A DNA stretch of 64,000 nucleotides from contig CADBDA010000003.1 in the NCBI GenBank assembly GCA_902793295.1, positions 1 through 64,000 of the forward strand. The letters are read 5' to 3'. Shown here piece by piece: positions 17,793 to 26,819 of this stretch. The stretch comes from an uncultured Bacteroidota bacterium. Its GTDB lineage: Bacteria > Bacteroidota > Bacteroidia > Bacteroidales > P3. The notes beneath the pieces are model-generated. The model did no database searches. It worked only from the letters and a program-made list of their open reading frames with translations, and had not been told where the DNA came from. Both the position numbers and the translations under genes were made by a program. Each line of letters starts with the position of its first letter. Positions within the stretch are counted from its first letter, which is position 1.

Positions 17793-19793
17793 ATGACCCT
17801 AGAAGAATTTCAGAACGAATTGCGTCAGGGCATTCCCAATCCGCTGCCCGAGCCGCAACCTTATGACCCCACTGTAAACCACGCCCCCAAGCGTAAGGAT
17901 ATCCTCACTCCGGCCGAGAAGAAGCTGGCTATCCGCAACGCGTTGCGCTACTTCGACCCCAAGGACCACGCCATGCTGGCCCCCGAGTTTGCCGAAGAAC
18001 TGCGCAAATATGGCCGCATCTATATGTACCGCCTGCGTCCTACCTACCCGATGTACGCTCGCCCCATCGAGCAGTATCCTGCCAAGTGCCGTCAGGCTGC
18101 CGCCATCATGCTGATGATCCAGAACAACCTGGATCCCGCAGTGGCACAACATCCGCATGAGCTCATTACCTACGGTGGCAACGGCGCCGTGTTCCAGAAC
18201 TGGGCCCAGTATCGCCTCGTGATGAAGTACCTCAGCGAGATGACCGACGAGCAGACCCTCGTGATGTACAGCGGCCACCCGATGGGACTCTATCCCAGCC
18301 ATAAGGACGCCCCGCGTGTGGTCGTCACCAACGGCATGATGATTCCCAACTACAGCAAGCCCGACGACTGGGAGCGCTACAACGCCCTCGGCGTGACCCA
18401 ATACGGACAGATGACCGCCGGCAGCTACATGTACATCGGCCCCCAAGGCATTGTGCACGGCACCACCATCACCGTCCTCAACGCTGCCCGCAAGCTGGGC
18501 GGCGGCACCGCCGGCAAGCTCTTCATCACCGCCGGCCTCGGCGGCATGAGCGGCGCTCAGCCCAAGGCTGGCGACATCGCCGGAGTGGTCAGCATCACCG
18601 CCGAAATCAACCCCGCCGCCACTCAGAAACGCTTCGACCAAGGCTGGGTCGACGAGGTCCACGCCAATCTCGACGAGCTCTTCGTGGAGGTCAACAAGGC
18701 CATCGCCGCCAAGAAAGCCCGCAGCTTCGCCTACCAGGGCAACGTCGTTGACCTGTGGGAATATTGCGCCGCGAAAGGCATCCATGTCGACCTCGGCAGC
18801 GACCAGACCTCGCTCCACAACCCGTGGGCCGGCGGCTACTACCCCGTGGGTGTCAGCTTCGAAGACTCGAAGGTGATGATGGCCGAAAAGCCCGAACTGT
18901 TCAAGGAAAAAGTGCAGGAAAGCCTGCGTCGCCATGTGGCAGCCATCAACAAGCTGACCGCAAAGGGCATGTATTTCTTCGACTACGGCAACGCCTTCCT
19001 GCTTGAAAGCAGCCGCGCCGGCGCAGACATCTGGAACGCCGACAAGACCGCCTTCCGCTATCCCTCCTACGTACAGGACATCATGGGACCCATGTGCTTC
19101 GACTACGGTTTCGGCCCCTTCCGTTGGGTCTGCACCAGCGGCAAACCCGAAGACCTCGACAAGAGCGACCATATCGCTATGGAGGTCCTCGCAGAAATTG
19201 CAGCCACTGCTCCCGCCGAAATCCAGCAGCAGATGCACGACAACATCCAATGGATCAAGGGTGCCAAGGAGAACCACCTCGTCGTCGGCAGCCAGGCCCG
19301 CATTCTCTACGCCGACTGCGAAGGACGCACCAAGATTGCCGCCCGCTTCAACGAAGCCATCCGCAAAGGCGAAATCAGCGCTCCTATCGTGCTGGGACGT
19401 GACCACCACGACGTCAGCGGCACCGACAGCCCCTTCCGCGAAACCAGCAACATCTACGACGGCAGCAACCGCTGCGCTGACATGGCCGTACAGAACGTCA
19501 TCGGAGACAGCTTCCGCGGTGCCACGTGGGTCAGCATCCACAACGGTGGCGGCGTAGGCTGGGGCGAAGTGATAAACGGCGGCTTCGGTATGGTCCTCGA
19601 CGGCAGCGAAGCATGCGACCGCCGTCTGCGCATGATGCTCCACTGGGACGTGAACAACGGCATCAGCCGTCGCAGCTGGGCTCGCAACGAAGGCGCCATG
19701 TTCGCCATCAAACGTGCCATGGACATCTGCCCCGAACTGAAGGTCACCATGCCCAACCTGGTCGACGACAACATCCTGGAAGGCCTGTTCTAA
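17793..19793 (+). CDS. hutU: Urocanate hydratase
   Basis: 666 residues, the longer Bacteroidota class of this NAD-dependent enzyme, which converts urocanate to imidazolonepropionate in histidine degradation. Conserved stretches include APKRKDILTPAEKKLAIRNA near the N-terminus, the NAD-binding region (GGGTAGKLFITAGLGGMSGA, with AQPKAG next) and the glycine-rich block NGGGVGWGEVINGGFG near residue 585. The ATG at 17793 is the only sensible start. The other hut genes (hutH, hutI, ftcD) are not in the window. No TAnnTTTG element occurs in the 147 bp upstream; a terminator follows at 19824. Confidence 0.95.
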   Translation: MTLEEFQNELRQGIPNPLPEPQPYDPTVNHAPKRKDILTPAEKKLAIRNALRYFDPKDHAMLAPEFAEELRKYGRIYMYRLRPTYPMYARPIEQYPAKCRQAAAIMLMIQNNLDPAVAQHPHELITYGGNGAVFQNWAQYRLVMKYLSEMTDEQTLVMYSGHPMGLYPSHKDAPRVVVTNGMMIPNYSKPDDWERYNALGVTQYGQMTAGSYMYIGPQGIVHGTTITVLNAARKLGGGTAGKLFITAGLGGMSGAQPKAGDIAGVVSITAEINPAATQKRFDQGWVDEVHANLDELFVEVNKAIAAKKARSFAYQGNVVDLWEYCAAKGIHVDLGSDQTSLHNPWAGGYYPVGVSFEDSKVMMAEKPELFKEKVQESLRRHVAAINKLTAKGMYFFDYGNAFLLESSRAGADIWNADKTAFRYPSYVQDIMGPMCFDYGFGPFRWVCTSGKPEDLDKSDHIAMEVLAEIAATAPAEIQQQMHDNIQWIKGAKENHLVVGSQARILYADCEGRTKIAARFNEAIRKGEISAPIVLGRDHHDVSGTDSPFRETSNIYDGSNRCADMAVQNVIGDSFRGATWVSIHNGGGVGWGEVINGGFGMVLDGSEACDRRLRMMLHWDVNNGISRRSWARNEGAMFAIKRAMDICPELKVTMPNLVDDNILEGLF

Positions 19794-19823
19794 TGCGACC
19801 GGCAATCCTACCGACAACAATAA

Positions 19824-19858
19824 AAAATTGCCCTGCGGAAATGCGGGGCGATTTTTTT
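19824..19858 (+). terminator. Rho-independent terminator after hutU
   Basis: A stem of about ten pairs (ATTGCCCTGC / GCGGGGCGAT, with two G-U pairs and a 6-nt loop) is followed by seven T. It lies 33 bp after the hutU stop. Confidence 0.85.
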
Positions 19859-19926
19859 ATGTTTTATTATAAGGTAAACACTTGTCGGTTTGATGGGAGG
19901 GGCCGACTGTCGGGGACAGCGCCGGC

Positions 19927-20769
19927 TTACTGTTTCGTATTGGCTATCAGTTGGGGCAGACATTCCTCGAACATGACGCCATACCAATGCTCCTTTTCGT
20001 GGCCTAGGGTGTGACGGATGCAGTCCACCGTGAAATCGACGGCGATGCGCAGGGCCCGTTCCAGCGGGAACCCTTTGACGAGGGCGCCGGCAAATGTGGC
20101 CGAAAAAACATCGCCAGTGGAATGGAAATAACCCGGAATGTTCTGGCTGAGGCAGTTGAAAAAGTCGCCCGTCTCACTGTTGTAGCAGGCCACGCCCTGA
20201 TGGGTGTCGTCGACATGGACGCCTGTCAGCATGACGATACGGGTTCCGAGACCGGACAGCCGCTTGAGGAGTTCCTTGATGAAGGCCTCGTCGCACCGTT
20301 CGCCCCGATAGGGTTCGCCCAGCAGCAGGGCCGCCTCGGTCATATTGGGCATGATGACATCGGCCTTGCGACAGAGCTGGCGCATCTGGTGGGCAAAGCT
20401 GTCGTCGAAACCCTTGTAATACTGACCCTTGTCACCCATCACAGGGTCGACGATGACCTTACATTGGGGGGTGGCGAAGGTATTGAAGAAATCGGAGACA
20501 ATCTGCACCTGCTCCTTGGAGCCCAGATAACCGGTGCAGATGGCGTCGAAACGCAGTCCCAGCCGTTTCCAGTGGGCGGCAATGGCGGGGATGTCGGCGG
20601 TGAGGTCGTGATAAGTGTAACCCTCAAATCCGGTGCCGGTATGGGTGGAGAGCACCGCCGTGGGGACTACACAGGTCTCAATGCCCATGGCCGAAATGAT
20701 AGGCAGGGCGACAGTGAGGGAGCACTTGCCAAAACAGGATATATCTTGTATGGATACGATTCTTTTCAT
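19927..20769 (-). CDS. Pyridoxal/pyridoxamine kinase family protein
   Basis: 280 residues. The ribokinase-fold PdxY/PdxK pattern is clear: start MKRIVSIQDISCFGKCSLTV, then VVPTAVLSTHTGTGFEGYTY, VIVDPVMGDKGQYYKGF and the anion-hole and base region STGDVFSATFAGAL. It should phosphorylate B6 vitamers with ATP as part of PLP salvage, in the cytoplasm. PLP is the cofactor of the tryptophanase encoded at 37612. It is a single gene converging on hutU. I could not find a consensus promoter before it. PdxK and PdxY cannot be separated by eye. Confidence 0.85.
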   Translation of the reverse strand: MKRIVSIQDISCFGKCSLTVALPIISAMGIETCVVPTAVLSTHTGTGFEGYTYHDLTADIPAIAAHWKRLGLRFDAICTGYLGSKEQVQIVSDFFNTFATPQCKVIVDPVMGDKGQYYKGFDDSFAHQMRQLCRKADVIMPNMTEAALLLGEPYRGERCDEAFIKELLKRLSGLGTRIVMLTGVHVDDTHQGVACYNSETGDFFNCLSQNIPGYFHSTGDVFSATFAGALVKGFPLERALRIAVDFTVDCIRHTLGHEKEHWYGVMFEECLPQLIANTKQ

Positions 20770-21070
20770 TTCAATGTCTTTTCAAGAGGCCCATCTGCCT
20801 GACCATACAAAGGGAAGGGAGTCTATGGCATGCATCATAATGGAGGCAGAGAAAGCAATGTCGTAACGGCACTTTGGACTTTTTGTTGTATGGTGCGGAC
20901 GGGAGCGACGAAAAAAAAGTGGACAGAAGGGGCCAATACCGATAAAAACGGATTCGGAAACCACCGGAAGTCCGGTCGGAAACAATGGCGAAAAAGAAAC
21001 ACAGCAATCTAACATTCAACAGATTGAACAGAAAAACACGCTCACAGGGGACCATTTGAAATAAAATATG
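20770..21070. other. Intergenic region between pdx kinase and the que cluster
   Basis: About 300 bp, divergent. A minus-strand frame of 142 codons crosses it, but its composition is not protein-like and it runs into queC, so I do not call it. I see a short palindrome near 20970 (ACCGG AAGT CCGGT) and nothing else. Confidence 0.5.
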
Positions 21071-21078
21071 TAATTTTG
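21071..21078 (+). promoter_or_regulatory. Candidate -7 element for the que operon
   Basis: TAATTTTG is an exact TAnnTTTG match. A TTTG at 21055-21058 is only 12 nt upstream, too close for a normal -33 box, so the -33 element is unclear. Transcription would begin near 21085 and give a leader of about 90 nt. Confidence 0.5.
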
Positions 21079-21100
21079 CAGTCGATTTCATCACAACAAC

Positions 21101-21156
21101 AGGGGTATTCTTGCCCTGCCAGTAGCAGGCCTCCATCCCCAAGGAGGAAACCCCCT
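21101..21156 (+). ncRNA. Structured leader RNA ahead of queC (unclassified)
   Basis: The leader can fold into a three-way junction: outer stem GGGGT (21102-21106) with ACCCC (21150-21154), hairpin CCTGC (21115-21119) with GCAGG (21125-21129), and hairpin CCTCC (21130-21134) with GGAGG (21143-21147). The 8-nt loop of the last hairpin holds CCCC, which could instead pair with the GGGG of the outer stem, giving a second state. It does not match the preQ1-I, preQ1-II or TPP patterns I know. The queuosine genes behind it make a preQ1-like ligand a fair guess, no more. Confidence 0.4.
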
Positions 21157-21174
21157 TTAACAAAACAAGAGAAC

Positions 21175-21852
21175 ATGCAACAGTCATCATCGTCGGCAAA
21201 AGATGCCGTCATCATCTACTCGGGCGGACTGGATTCGACCACCCTGCTTTACGAAGCGCAGGAGCGCATAGCGCTTGCGCTGACCTTCGACTACGGCAGC
21301 AACCACGCCGAACGCGAAACGGCTTGTGCCAAACACCACTGCCAACAACTGGGTATCGAGCATCTGATCATTCCCCTGACTTTTGTGAAGGACTATTTCA
21401 CCTCGTCGCTTATTGACGGCGCCGACGCCATACCTGAGGGCAACTACGACGACACGAACATGCGTTCGACCGTGGTGCCGTTCCGCAACGGCATCATGCT
21501 CAGCGTGGCCTGCGGCATCGCCGAAAGCCGCGGACTGAAGCATGTGCTCATCGCCAACCACGGAGGCGACCACGCCATCTATCCCGACTGTCGGAAGGCC
21601 TTCATCGACGCCATGGATGCCGCCATGCGAGCCGGCACCTACATCAACGTCGACATCGAGGCGCCCTACACCCTGCTGTCCAAGGCCGATATTGTGTGCC
21701 GCGGAGCGGCGCTGGGCATCGACTACGCCACCACCTACTCGTGCTACAAGGGCGGCAAACGGCACTGTGGCACCTGCGGCACCTGCCGCGAACGCCAAGA
21801 AGCCTTCGCCCTGGCACACATCGAGGACCCGACGGAATATGAGGCGAATTGA
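21175..21852 (+). CDS. queC: 7-cyano-7-deazaguanine synthase QueC
   Basis: 225 residues from the ATG at 21175. The ATP pyrophosphatase motif SGGLDS is at residues 16-21 and the zinc-binding Cys group lies near the C-terminus (CYKGGKRHCGTCGTC). QueC turns 7-carboxy-7-deazaguanine into preQ0 with ATP and ammonia, on the way to queuosine in tRNA. A 33-codon upstream extension would be translated from the structured leader and has no homology, so I rejected it. It heads a queC-queD-queE cluster. Confidence 0.93.
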   Translation: MQQSSSSAKDAVIIYSGGLDSTTLLYEAQERIALALTFDYGSNHAERETACAKHHCQQLGIEHLIIPLTFVKDYFTSSLIDGADAIPEGNYDDTNMRSTVVPFRNGIMLSVACGIAESRGLKHVLIANHGGDHAIYPDCRKAFIDAMDAAMRAGTYINVDIEAPYTLLSKADIVCRGAALGIDYATTYSCYKGGKRHCGTCGTCRERQEAFALAHIEDPTEYEAN

Positions 21853-21906
21853 CAATCGCTGTTTTCAGACGACATCCAACTTCATTCATCACATATCAAC
21901 ATCCCC

Positions 21907-22239
21907 ATGTACTACATTCAAAAGACCATCGAAGTGTCGGGAGCACACAAACTGACACTGCCCTACCCGAGCAAATGCACCCAGCTGCACGGCCACAACT
22001 GGACCATCACCATCTACTGCAAATCCAAAGAACTGGACGCTAACGGCATGGTGGTGGACTTCGCCGAAATCAAACGCCGCATCACCGACAAACTGGACCA
22101 TCAGGTGGTGAACGACGTATTGGAATGCAACCCGACGGCGGAGAACATGGCACGCTGGTGCCAGCAACAGATTCCGCACTGCTACCGCGTCGACGTGCAG
22201 GAGACGACGGGCAACATCGCCACCTACGAGGAAGACTGA
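21907..22239 (+). CDS. queD: 6-carboxy-5,6,7,8-tetrahydropterin synthase QueD
   Basis: 110 residues. Zinc ligands His14 (GAHKL), His28 and His30 (LHGHNW) are present, as is the catalytic Cys24, and a short DHQVVND motif follows. QueD makes carboxytetrahydropterin from dihydroneopterin triphosphate, the step before QueE. It starts 54 bp after queC and ends 2 bp before queE. The GTP cyclohydrolase that supplies the substrate is not in the window. Confidence 0.93.
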   Translation: MYYIQKTIEVSGAHKLTLPYPSKCTQLHGHNWTITIYCKSKELDANGMVVDFAEIKRRITDKLDHQVVNDVLECNPTAENMARWCQQQIPHCYRVDVQETTGNIATYEED

Positions 22240-22241
22240 CC

Positions 22242-22826
22242 ATGAAGGTGAACGAGATATTCCAATCGCTGCAGGGCGAGGGCTTCCACACAGGCACTCC
22301 GGCGGTATTCGTCCGCCTGTCGGGCTGCAACCTGCACTGCCCTTTCTGCGACACACACCACGACGAAGGCACCGAGATGAGCGAACAAGCCATCGTGGAA
22401 CAAGCGGGGCGCTATGCGACGCCTCTGGTCGTCGTCACCGGCGGCGAACCGGCACTGCAGCTGACCGCCTCGCTGGTCGACGCCCTCCACGCCATAGGCA
22501 AGACCGTGGCGGTCGAAACCAACGGCACCCTGCCGCTGCCGGCACAAGTGGACTGGATCACCCTCTCGCCCAAGGATGCCTTCCTAGGGCCCCAAGCCGC
22601 ACCCGTACTGAAACATGCCAACGAAATCAAAGTCATCTTCGACGGCATCCATCCGCCCGACGATTACAGCGGCATAGCCATCAGCCACGCACGTTTCCTG
22701 CAACCATGCGACACCGGCGACGCCGACAAAAACCGTTCCATCACCCAACAAACCATCGACTACACGCTCCAACACCCACAATGGAGACTCTCGCTGCAGA
22801 CCCACAAACTGCTGGGCATCCGCTAG
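22242..22826 (+). CDS. queE: 7-carboxy-7-deazaguanine synthase QueE (radical SAM)
   Basis: 194 residues from the ATG at 22242, right after queD. The radical-SAM cysteines are Cys29, Cys33 and Cys36 in a CX3CX2C spacing (SGCNLHCPFCDTHH), and the QueE opening VNEIFQSLQGEGFHTG is intact. It rearranges carboxytetrahydropterin into carboxydeazaguanine using SAM and a 4Fe-4S cluster. The protein is at the short end of the QueE range. Cluster position and motif together make the call firm. Confidence 0.93.
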   Translation: MKVNEIFQSLQGEGFHTGTPAVFVRLSGCNLHCPFCDTHHDEGTEMSEQAIVEQAGRYATPLVVVTGGEPALQLTASLVDALHAIGKTVAVETNGTLPLPAQVDWITLSPKDAFLGPQAAPVLKHANEIKVIFDGIHPPDDYSGIAISHARFLQPCDTGDADKNRSITQQTIDYTLQHPQWRLSLQTHKLLGIR

Positions 22827-22933
22827 CGACATTCCCACAAAAAAGTTCCTGCTCCCGGCAACAATAAATAAGCCGTTCTGGCGTTTGTAGTACAATTCAA
22901 AAACGAAAACGAACCTTAAAAAAACACAACATT

Positions 22934-23641
22934 ATGAAAAGCAGCAACATTCCGTTCAAAAAGAACTATATTCTCGGCACAAGCATCGTTCTCGCCGCAT
23001 TCGTATTGGGACTGATGTTGGTATGGACCGTAAAGACTTTGAAATCGTTCGACGACACCGTCACCGTCCGAGGCCTCTGCGAAAAGGAAGTCCCCGCCGA
23101 CCGCGTGGTGTACCGCATCTCCTACTCCGAAAAGAACAACGACCTCTCCACGCTGCGCCAGACCATTGCCAACAACAACCAGACCATCGTCAAGCTGCTC
23201 CGCAATGCAGGTTTTGACGAAAGCGAGATCTCGTATGGTGCCGCCAGCTACAGCGACGAATACAACTCGTGGAGCGACGTGTCGCGCATCGCCTACCGCT
23301 ACGAAGCAAACCAGTCCATCACTGTGATCACCTCCAAATTGGACCTGGTGAAGAAGGTGCAGAACACCCTTGAGACCGACCTTGTCAACCGCAACATATT
23401 GGCCAGCGGCTACGCCGACTACCAGTATCTGGGTCTGAACGAAATCAAGCCCTCGATGATTGCCGAAAGCTTGGTGAAAGCTCGCGAATCGGCCGAAGAA
23501 TTTGCCAAGAACAGCCACAGCACTATTGGCAAGATGCGCACCGCCTCGCAAGGATACTTCGAGATTGAAGACCTCGACGAGAACACCCCGCAGATGAAGA
23601 AAGTACGCGTGGTCACCACCGTCGAATACTACCTGAAATAA
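22934..23641 (+). CDS. SIMPL domain-containing membrane-anchored protein
   Basis: 235 residues. One N-terminal membrane anchor (residues about 12-33, ILGTSIVLAAFVLGLMLVW) precedes a SIMPL/DUF541 domain, recognisable by VTVRGLCEKEVPADRVVYRI at its start and the repeated N-rich helices (TIANNNQTIVKLLRNAGF). SIMPL proteins lie outside the inner membrane; their biochemical role is not settled, although some are linked to oxidative or envelope stress. It begins 107 bp after queE. I see no reason to place it in the que operon. Confidence 0.85.
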   Translation: MKSSNIPFKKNYILGTSIVLAAFVLGLMLVWTVKTLKSFDDTVTVRGLCEKEVPADRVVYRISYSEKNNDLSTLRQTIANNNQTIVKLLRNAGFDESEISYGAASYSDEYNSWSDVSRIAYRYEANQSITVITSKLDLVKKVQNTLETDLVNRNILASGYADYQYLGLNEIKPSMIAESLVKARESAEEFAKNSHSTIGKMRTASQGYFEIEDLDENTPQMKKVRVVTTVEYYLK

Positions 23642-23656
23642 CAGAACGCCACCCGC

Positions 23657-24136
23657 ATGAACAAAGCACTGCTGACACTGCTGGCCTGCACGCTGCTGCT
23701 CACAGCTTGCGACCCGGGTTATGACGAATACTGCCTGCTCCGCAACGAGGCTTCGCAGCCCCTGACCGTCATCCCCGCAGGCTATCACTGCATACGGAAC
23801 GACACCAACGAAGCTTTCGACACCTTCTACTACCAGCCGCTGACACTGGCCATGGCCAGCGACAGCATGGTGGTGCTCAACGGGGGTATCGGCAGCGCCT
23901 GTCAAGAGGCTGCCTACAACAGCATGTGTTCCTTCTTTGGCGACAGCGTCATCTTCCGCTTCGACGACGGCTGCCAGACCGTCTACCATGCCGCCGACAC
24001 GCTGGGCATCAGCCCCTACAACCCCAGCGCCCCTGGCTATCGCTGGGAAGAGAAGGTGGGCGAACCCTATGCCGGCCACGTCTACTTCGGACAGCTGACC
24101 TTCACCATCAACGACGAACATCACCCCCAGCACTAA
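23657..24136 (+). CDS. Small lipoprotein of unknown function
   Basis: 159 residues. The signal peptide ends in a clean lipobox (LLLTAC, lipidated Cys18), followed by Asp, which does not fit export to the surface through the usual Bacteroidota lysine/acidic export signal with confidence. The mature part has further cysteines at about 26, 45, 82, 91 and 105, so disulfides are likely. I do not recognise a family. It lies 15 bp after the SIMPL gene and 21 bp before the TPR gene, so the three are probably co-transcribed. Confidence 0.75.
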   Translation: MNKALLTLLACTLLLTACDPGYDEYCLLRNEASQPLTVIPAGYHCIRNDTNEAFDTFYYQPLTLAMASDSMVVLNGGIGSACQEAAYNSMCSFFGDSVIFRFDDGCQTVYHAADTLGISPYNPSAPGYRWEEKVGEPYAGHVYFGQLTFTINDEHHPQH

Positions 24137-24157
24137 CAGACCCTCCCCCACCCCACA

Positions 24158-25999
24158 ATGCCCCAGAAATCGTCATCGCTCATACTGCTGCTCTCGCTGC
24201 TGCTGGCCTGCGCCCCCTGCGTCGGCCGGGCACAGGAGTCGAATGAGCAGATGGCCTCATACTATTTCCAAAACAAGGAATACGACAAAGCCGTCGAACT
24301 CTACGAGCCCCTCTACAACCGCACACAGAATGTCTTCTATTACCAGATGCTCTACCAGTGCTACCTGGAGACCGCCCAATACAAGGAGGCCGAAAAGCTG
24401 GTGGAGAAACGACTGAAGAAAAACCCGCACGCACTGCACCTCATGGTGGACCTGGGCAACATTCAGCTGCGACAGGGCAACACCAAAAAGGCCGAGAAGA
24501 CCTTCGCCGCCGCCATCGACAAGGTGTCGGCCGACTCGAAGCAGGTCGGCGACCTCGCCATGGCCTTCGACAACGCCGGCCGCACCGACCTGGCCATTCA
24601 GACCTACCTCAAGGCCCGCGAGAAGATGAACAACCGCAACATCTACATCATGGAACTGGCCACCCTTTACGAGAAATCGGGCGACTACGAATCCATGATG
24701 AACGAATACTTCGACCTGCTGGACAGCTCGCCCCACTCCATAGGCTCCATCCAGATTGCACTGCAACGGGCTCTCAACGAGACCTCGTCGACACGGTTGT
24801 CCGACGGTCTGCGCAAAACGCTCATCGCCCGCATCCGACAACAGCCCGACAACAACAGCTATCTCGAGATGATGATATGGTTCTCGCTGCAGCAGAAAGA
24901 CTTCGACTTCGCCCTCACCCAAGCCAAAGCGGTCGATGCCCGCTTCCCCGAACAAGGGACCGAACAGGTGTTTCGCGTGGCTCAGATAGCAGCCAACAAC
25001 GAAGCCTACGACGTGGCGGAGAAGGCCTACAGTCACCTGATTGCCAAAGGCAAGGAACATCCTTTCTACTTCGCCGGCAAAGTGGGACTGCTCAACACCC
25101 GTTTCGACCGCATCAACCAAAGCCATGCCACCGACCCGCGCCAGATAGCGGACCTGCAGGCGGACTACGAAGCCGCCCTCGCCGAACTGGGCAAGAACGA
25201 GCATACCATCCCACTGATGCGCAACTACGCCCACCTGCTGGCCTACAGCAGCCCCCAGCAGACCACTGACCCCTCCAACGACCGCCTGCAAAAAGCTGTC
25301 GACCTGCTCTACGACATCATCGAGATGCCCCGCATACCCAAAAACACCGTCAACGAGGTGAAACTGGAACTGGGCGACCTGCTGCTCTTCTCGGGAGAGA
25401 TTTGGGACGCCTCGCTGCTCTACAGCCAGGTGGAGAAAGCCAACAAGAACGACATTGTCGGTGCCATGGCCAAATTCAAAAACGCCAAGCTGTCATACTA
25501 CAACAACGACTTCCAATGGGCCAAGTCGCAACTCGACGTGTTGCGCGCCTCCACCTCCAAACTCATCGCCAACGACGCCATGCAGCTCTCGCTCCTCATC
25601 AGCGACAACATGGAGGAGGATAGCACCTATGAGATGCTCTCCTACTATGCCGCCGCCGACCTGATGTTCTACCGCAACCAGCTCGACAGCGCCTGGACGT
25701 TGCTGGACGACATCACCCACCGCAGCCTCAGCCACGCCCTCCTCGACGAGGTGCTGGTGCAGAAGGCACGCATCCGCATGAAACAAGGTCGCTACCACGA
25801 AGCCGACTCGCTGCTGCAGTTCGTGGTGGACCACTACGGCAGCGACATCCTGGCCGACGATGCGCTCTTCATGCTCGCCGAACTCAACGAACAGCAGCTG
25901 GGCAACCCCGAGAAAGCCCGCCAGTGCTACGAACGTCTCATCCTCGACTATCCCACCAGCCTCTACGTCGACAGGGCACGCAAACGCTACAGAAAATAA
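24158..25999 (+). CDS. Tetratricopeptide-repeat protein, exported
   Basis: 613 residues. The N-terminus is a signal sequence that could be cut after GRA (before QES) or lipidated at the Cys in LLLACAPC. The remainder is helical with TPR units (for example ASYYFQNKEYDKAVELYEPL and GNIQLRQGNTKKAEKTF), and a last TPR pair near the C-terminus (LNEQQLGNPEKARQCYERL) resembles those of outer-membrane assembly and T9SS scaffold proteins. TPR proteins join partners rather than catalyse reactions. It ends 4 bp before ksgA. No specific role can be assigned. Confidence 0.82.
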   Translation: MPQKSSSLILLLSLLLACAPCVGRAQESNEQMASYYFQNKEYDKAVELYEPLYNRTQNVFYYQMLYQCYLETAQYKEAEKLVEKRLKKNPHALHLMVDLGNIQLRQGNTKKAEKTFAAAIDKVSADSKQVGDLAMAFDNAGRTDLAIQTYLKAREKMNNRNIYIMELATLYEKSGDYESMMNEYFDLLDSSPHSIGSIQIALQRALNETSSTRLSDGLRKTLIARIRQQPDNNSYLEMMIWFSLQQKDFDFALTQAKAVDARFPEQGTEQVFRVAQIAANNEAYDVAEKAYSHLIAKGKEHPFYFAGKVGLLNTRFDRINQSHATDPRQIADLQADYEAALAELGKNEHTIPLMRNYAHLLAYSSPQQTTDPSNDRLQKAVDLLYDIIEMPRIPKNTVNEVKLELGDLLLFSGEIWDASLLYSQVEKANKNDIVGAMAKFKNAKLSYYNNDFQWAKSQLDVLRASTSKLIANDAMQLSLLISDNMEEDSTYEMLSYYAAADLMFYRNQLDSAWTLLDDITHRSLSHALLDEVLVQKARIRMKQGRYHEADSLLQFVVDHYGSDILADDALFMLAELNEQQLGNPEKARQCYERLILDYPTSLYVDRARKRYRK

Positions 26000-26003
26000 G
26001 ATT

Positions 26004-26765
26004 ATGGAACAAGTCAGAGCCAAAAAATTCCTGGGACAGCATTTCCTCACCGACGAAAGTATCGCCGAACGCATCGCCCACAGCCTCACCGGACAGGTGC
26101 CCTGCCTGCTCGAGATAGGACCCGGCATGGGGGTGCTCACCAAATACCTGCTGGACGACAGCCGCTACAACTTCAAAGCCATCGAGTTGGACCGCGAGTC
26201 GGTGGAATGGCTCCACAGCCACTACCCCTCCCTCGAGGTGATTGAGGGCGACTTCCTGCGGCTGGACCTCACCACCCTCTTCCCCACCTCTTTCGCCGTC
26301 ATCGGCAATTTCCCCTACAACATCTCCTCGCAAATACTCTTCCGCGTCTTCGAAAACCGCCAGCAGATTCCCGAGGTGGTCGGCATGTTCCAGAAGGAGG
26401 TGGCCGAACGCGTTGCCGCCGCCCCCGGCAGCAAGACCTACGGCATCCTCAGCGTGCTGCTGTCCGCTTTCTACAACATCGAATACCTCTTCACCGTCCA
26501 CGAGCATGTGTTCAATCCGCCGCCCAAGGTGAAATCGGCCGTCATCCGGCTGACCCGCAACGACGTGCAAAATCTCGACTGCGACGAGAAACGCTTTGTC
26601 CAAGTGGTCAAAACCGGCTTCAACCAGCGTCGCAAGACTTTGCGCAACGCGCTGAAACCACTCAACATGTCCCTCGACAGCGTCCCCGACGAACTGCTGC
26701 AGAAACGCGCCGAACAGTTGTCTGTGGCCGACTTTGTGACCCTAACGAACAACCTTATGCCCTAA
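26004..26765 (+). CDS. rsmA: 16S rRNA (adenine1518-N6/adenine1519-N6)-dimethyltransferase
   Basis: 253 residues from the ATG at 26004. The family opening (VRAKKFLGQHFLTDESIAER), the SAM-binding motif (LLEIGPGMGVLTKYLL) and the catalytic motif NFPYNIS are all present. RsmA (KsgA) dimethylates two adjacent adenines near the 3' end of 16S rRNA late in 30S assembly. The longer upstream reading overlaps the TPR gene in another frame and was discarded. Four bases separate it from the TPR gene, so translation is likely coupled. Confidence 0.95.
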   Translation: MEQVRAKKFLGQHFLTDESIAERIAHSLTGQVPCLLEIGPGMGVLTKYLLDDSRYNFKAIELDRESVEWLHSHYPSLEVIEGDFLRLDLTTLFPTSFAVIGNFPYNISSQILFRVFENRQQIPEVVGMFQKEVAERVAAAPGSKTYGILSVLLSAFYNIEYLFTVHEHVFNPPPKVKSAVIRLTRNDVQNLDCDEKRFVQVVKTGFNQRRKTLRNALKPLNMSLDSVPDELLQKRAEQLSVADFVTLTNNLMP

Positions 26766-26819
26766 CGAAGACAAAATCGGAAAACATCATACATCACACC
26801 CCAATACACTCCTCAGCCC

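Noticed and set aside
17799..19820. 673-codon minus-strand frame across hutU
   Set aside because: Antisense shadow of a strongly conserved enzyme gene, with no recognisable product.
21101..21156. Known preQ1 or TPP riboswitch
   Set aside because: The conserved cores of these classes are missing; only an unclassified structured leader is supported.
20771..21199. 142-codon minus-strand frame between the pdx kinase and queC
   Set aside because: It covers a promoter, the structured leader and the queC start; its composition is not protein-like.
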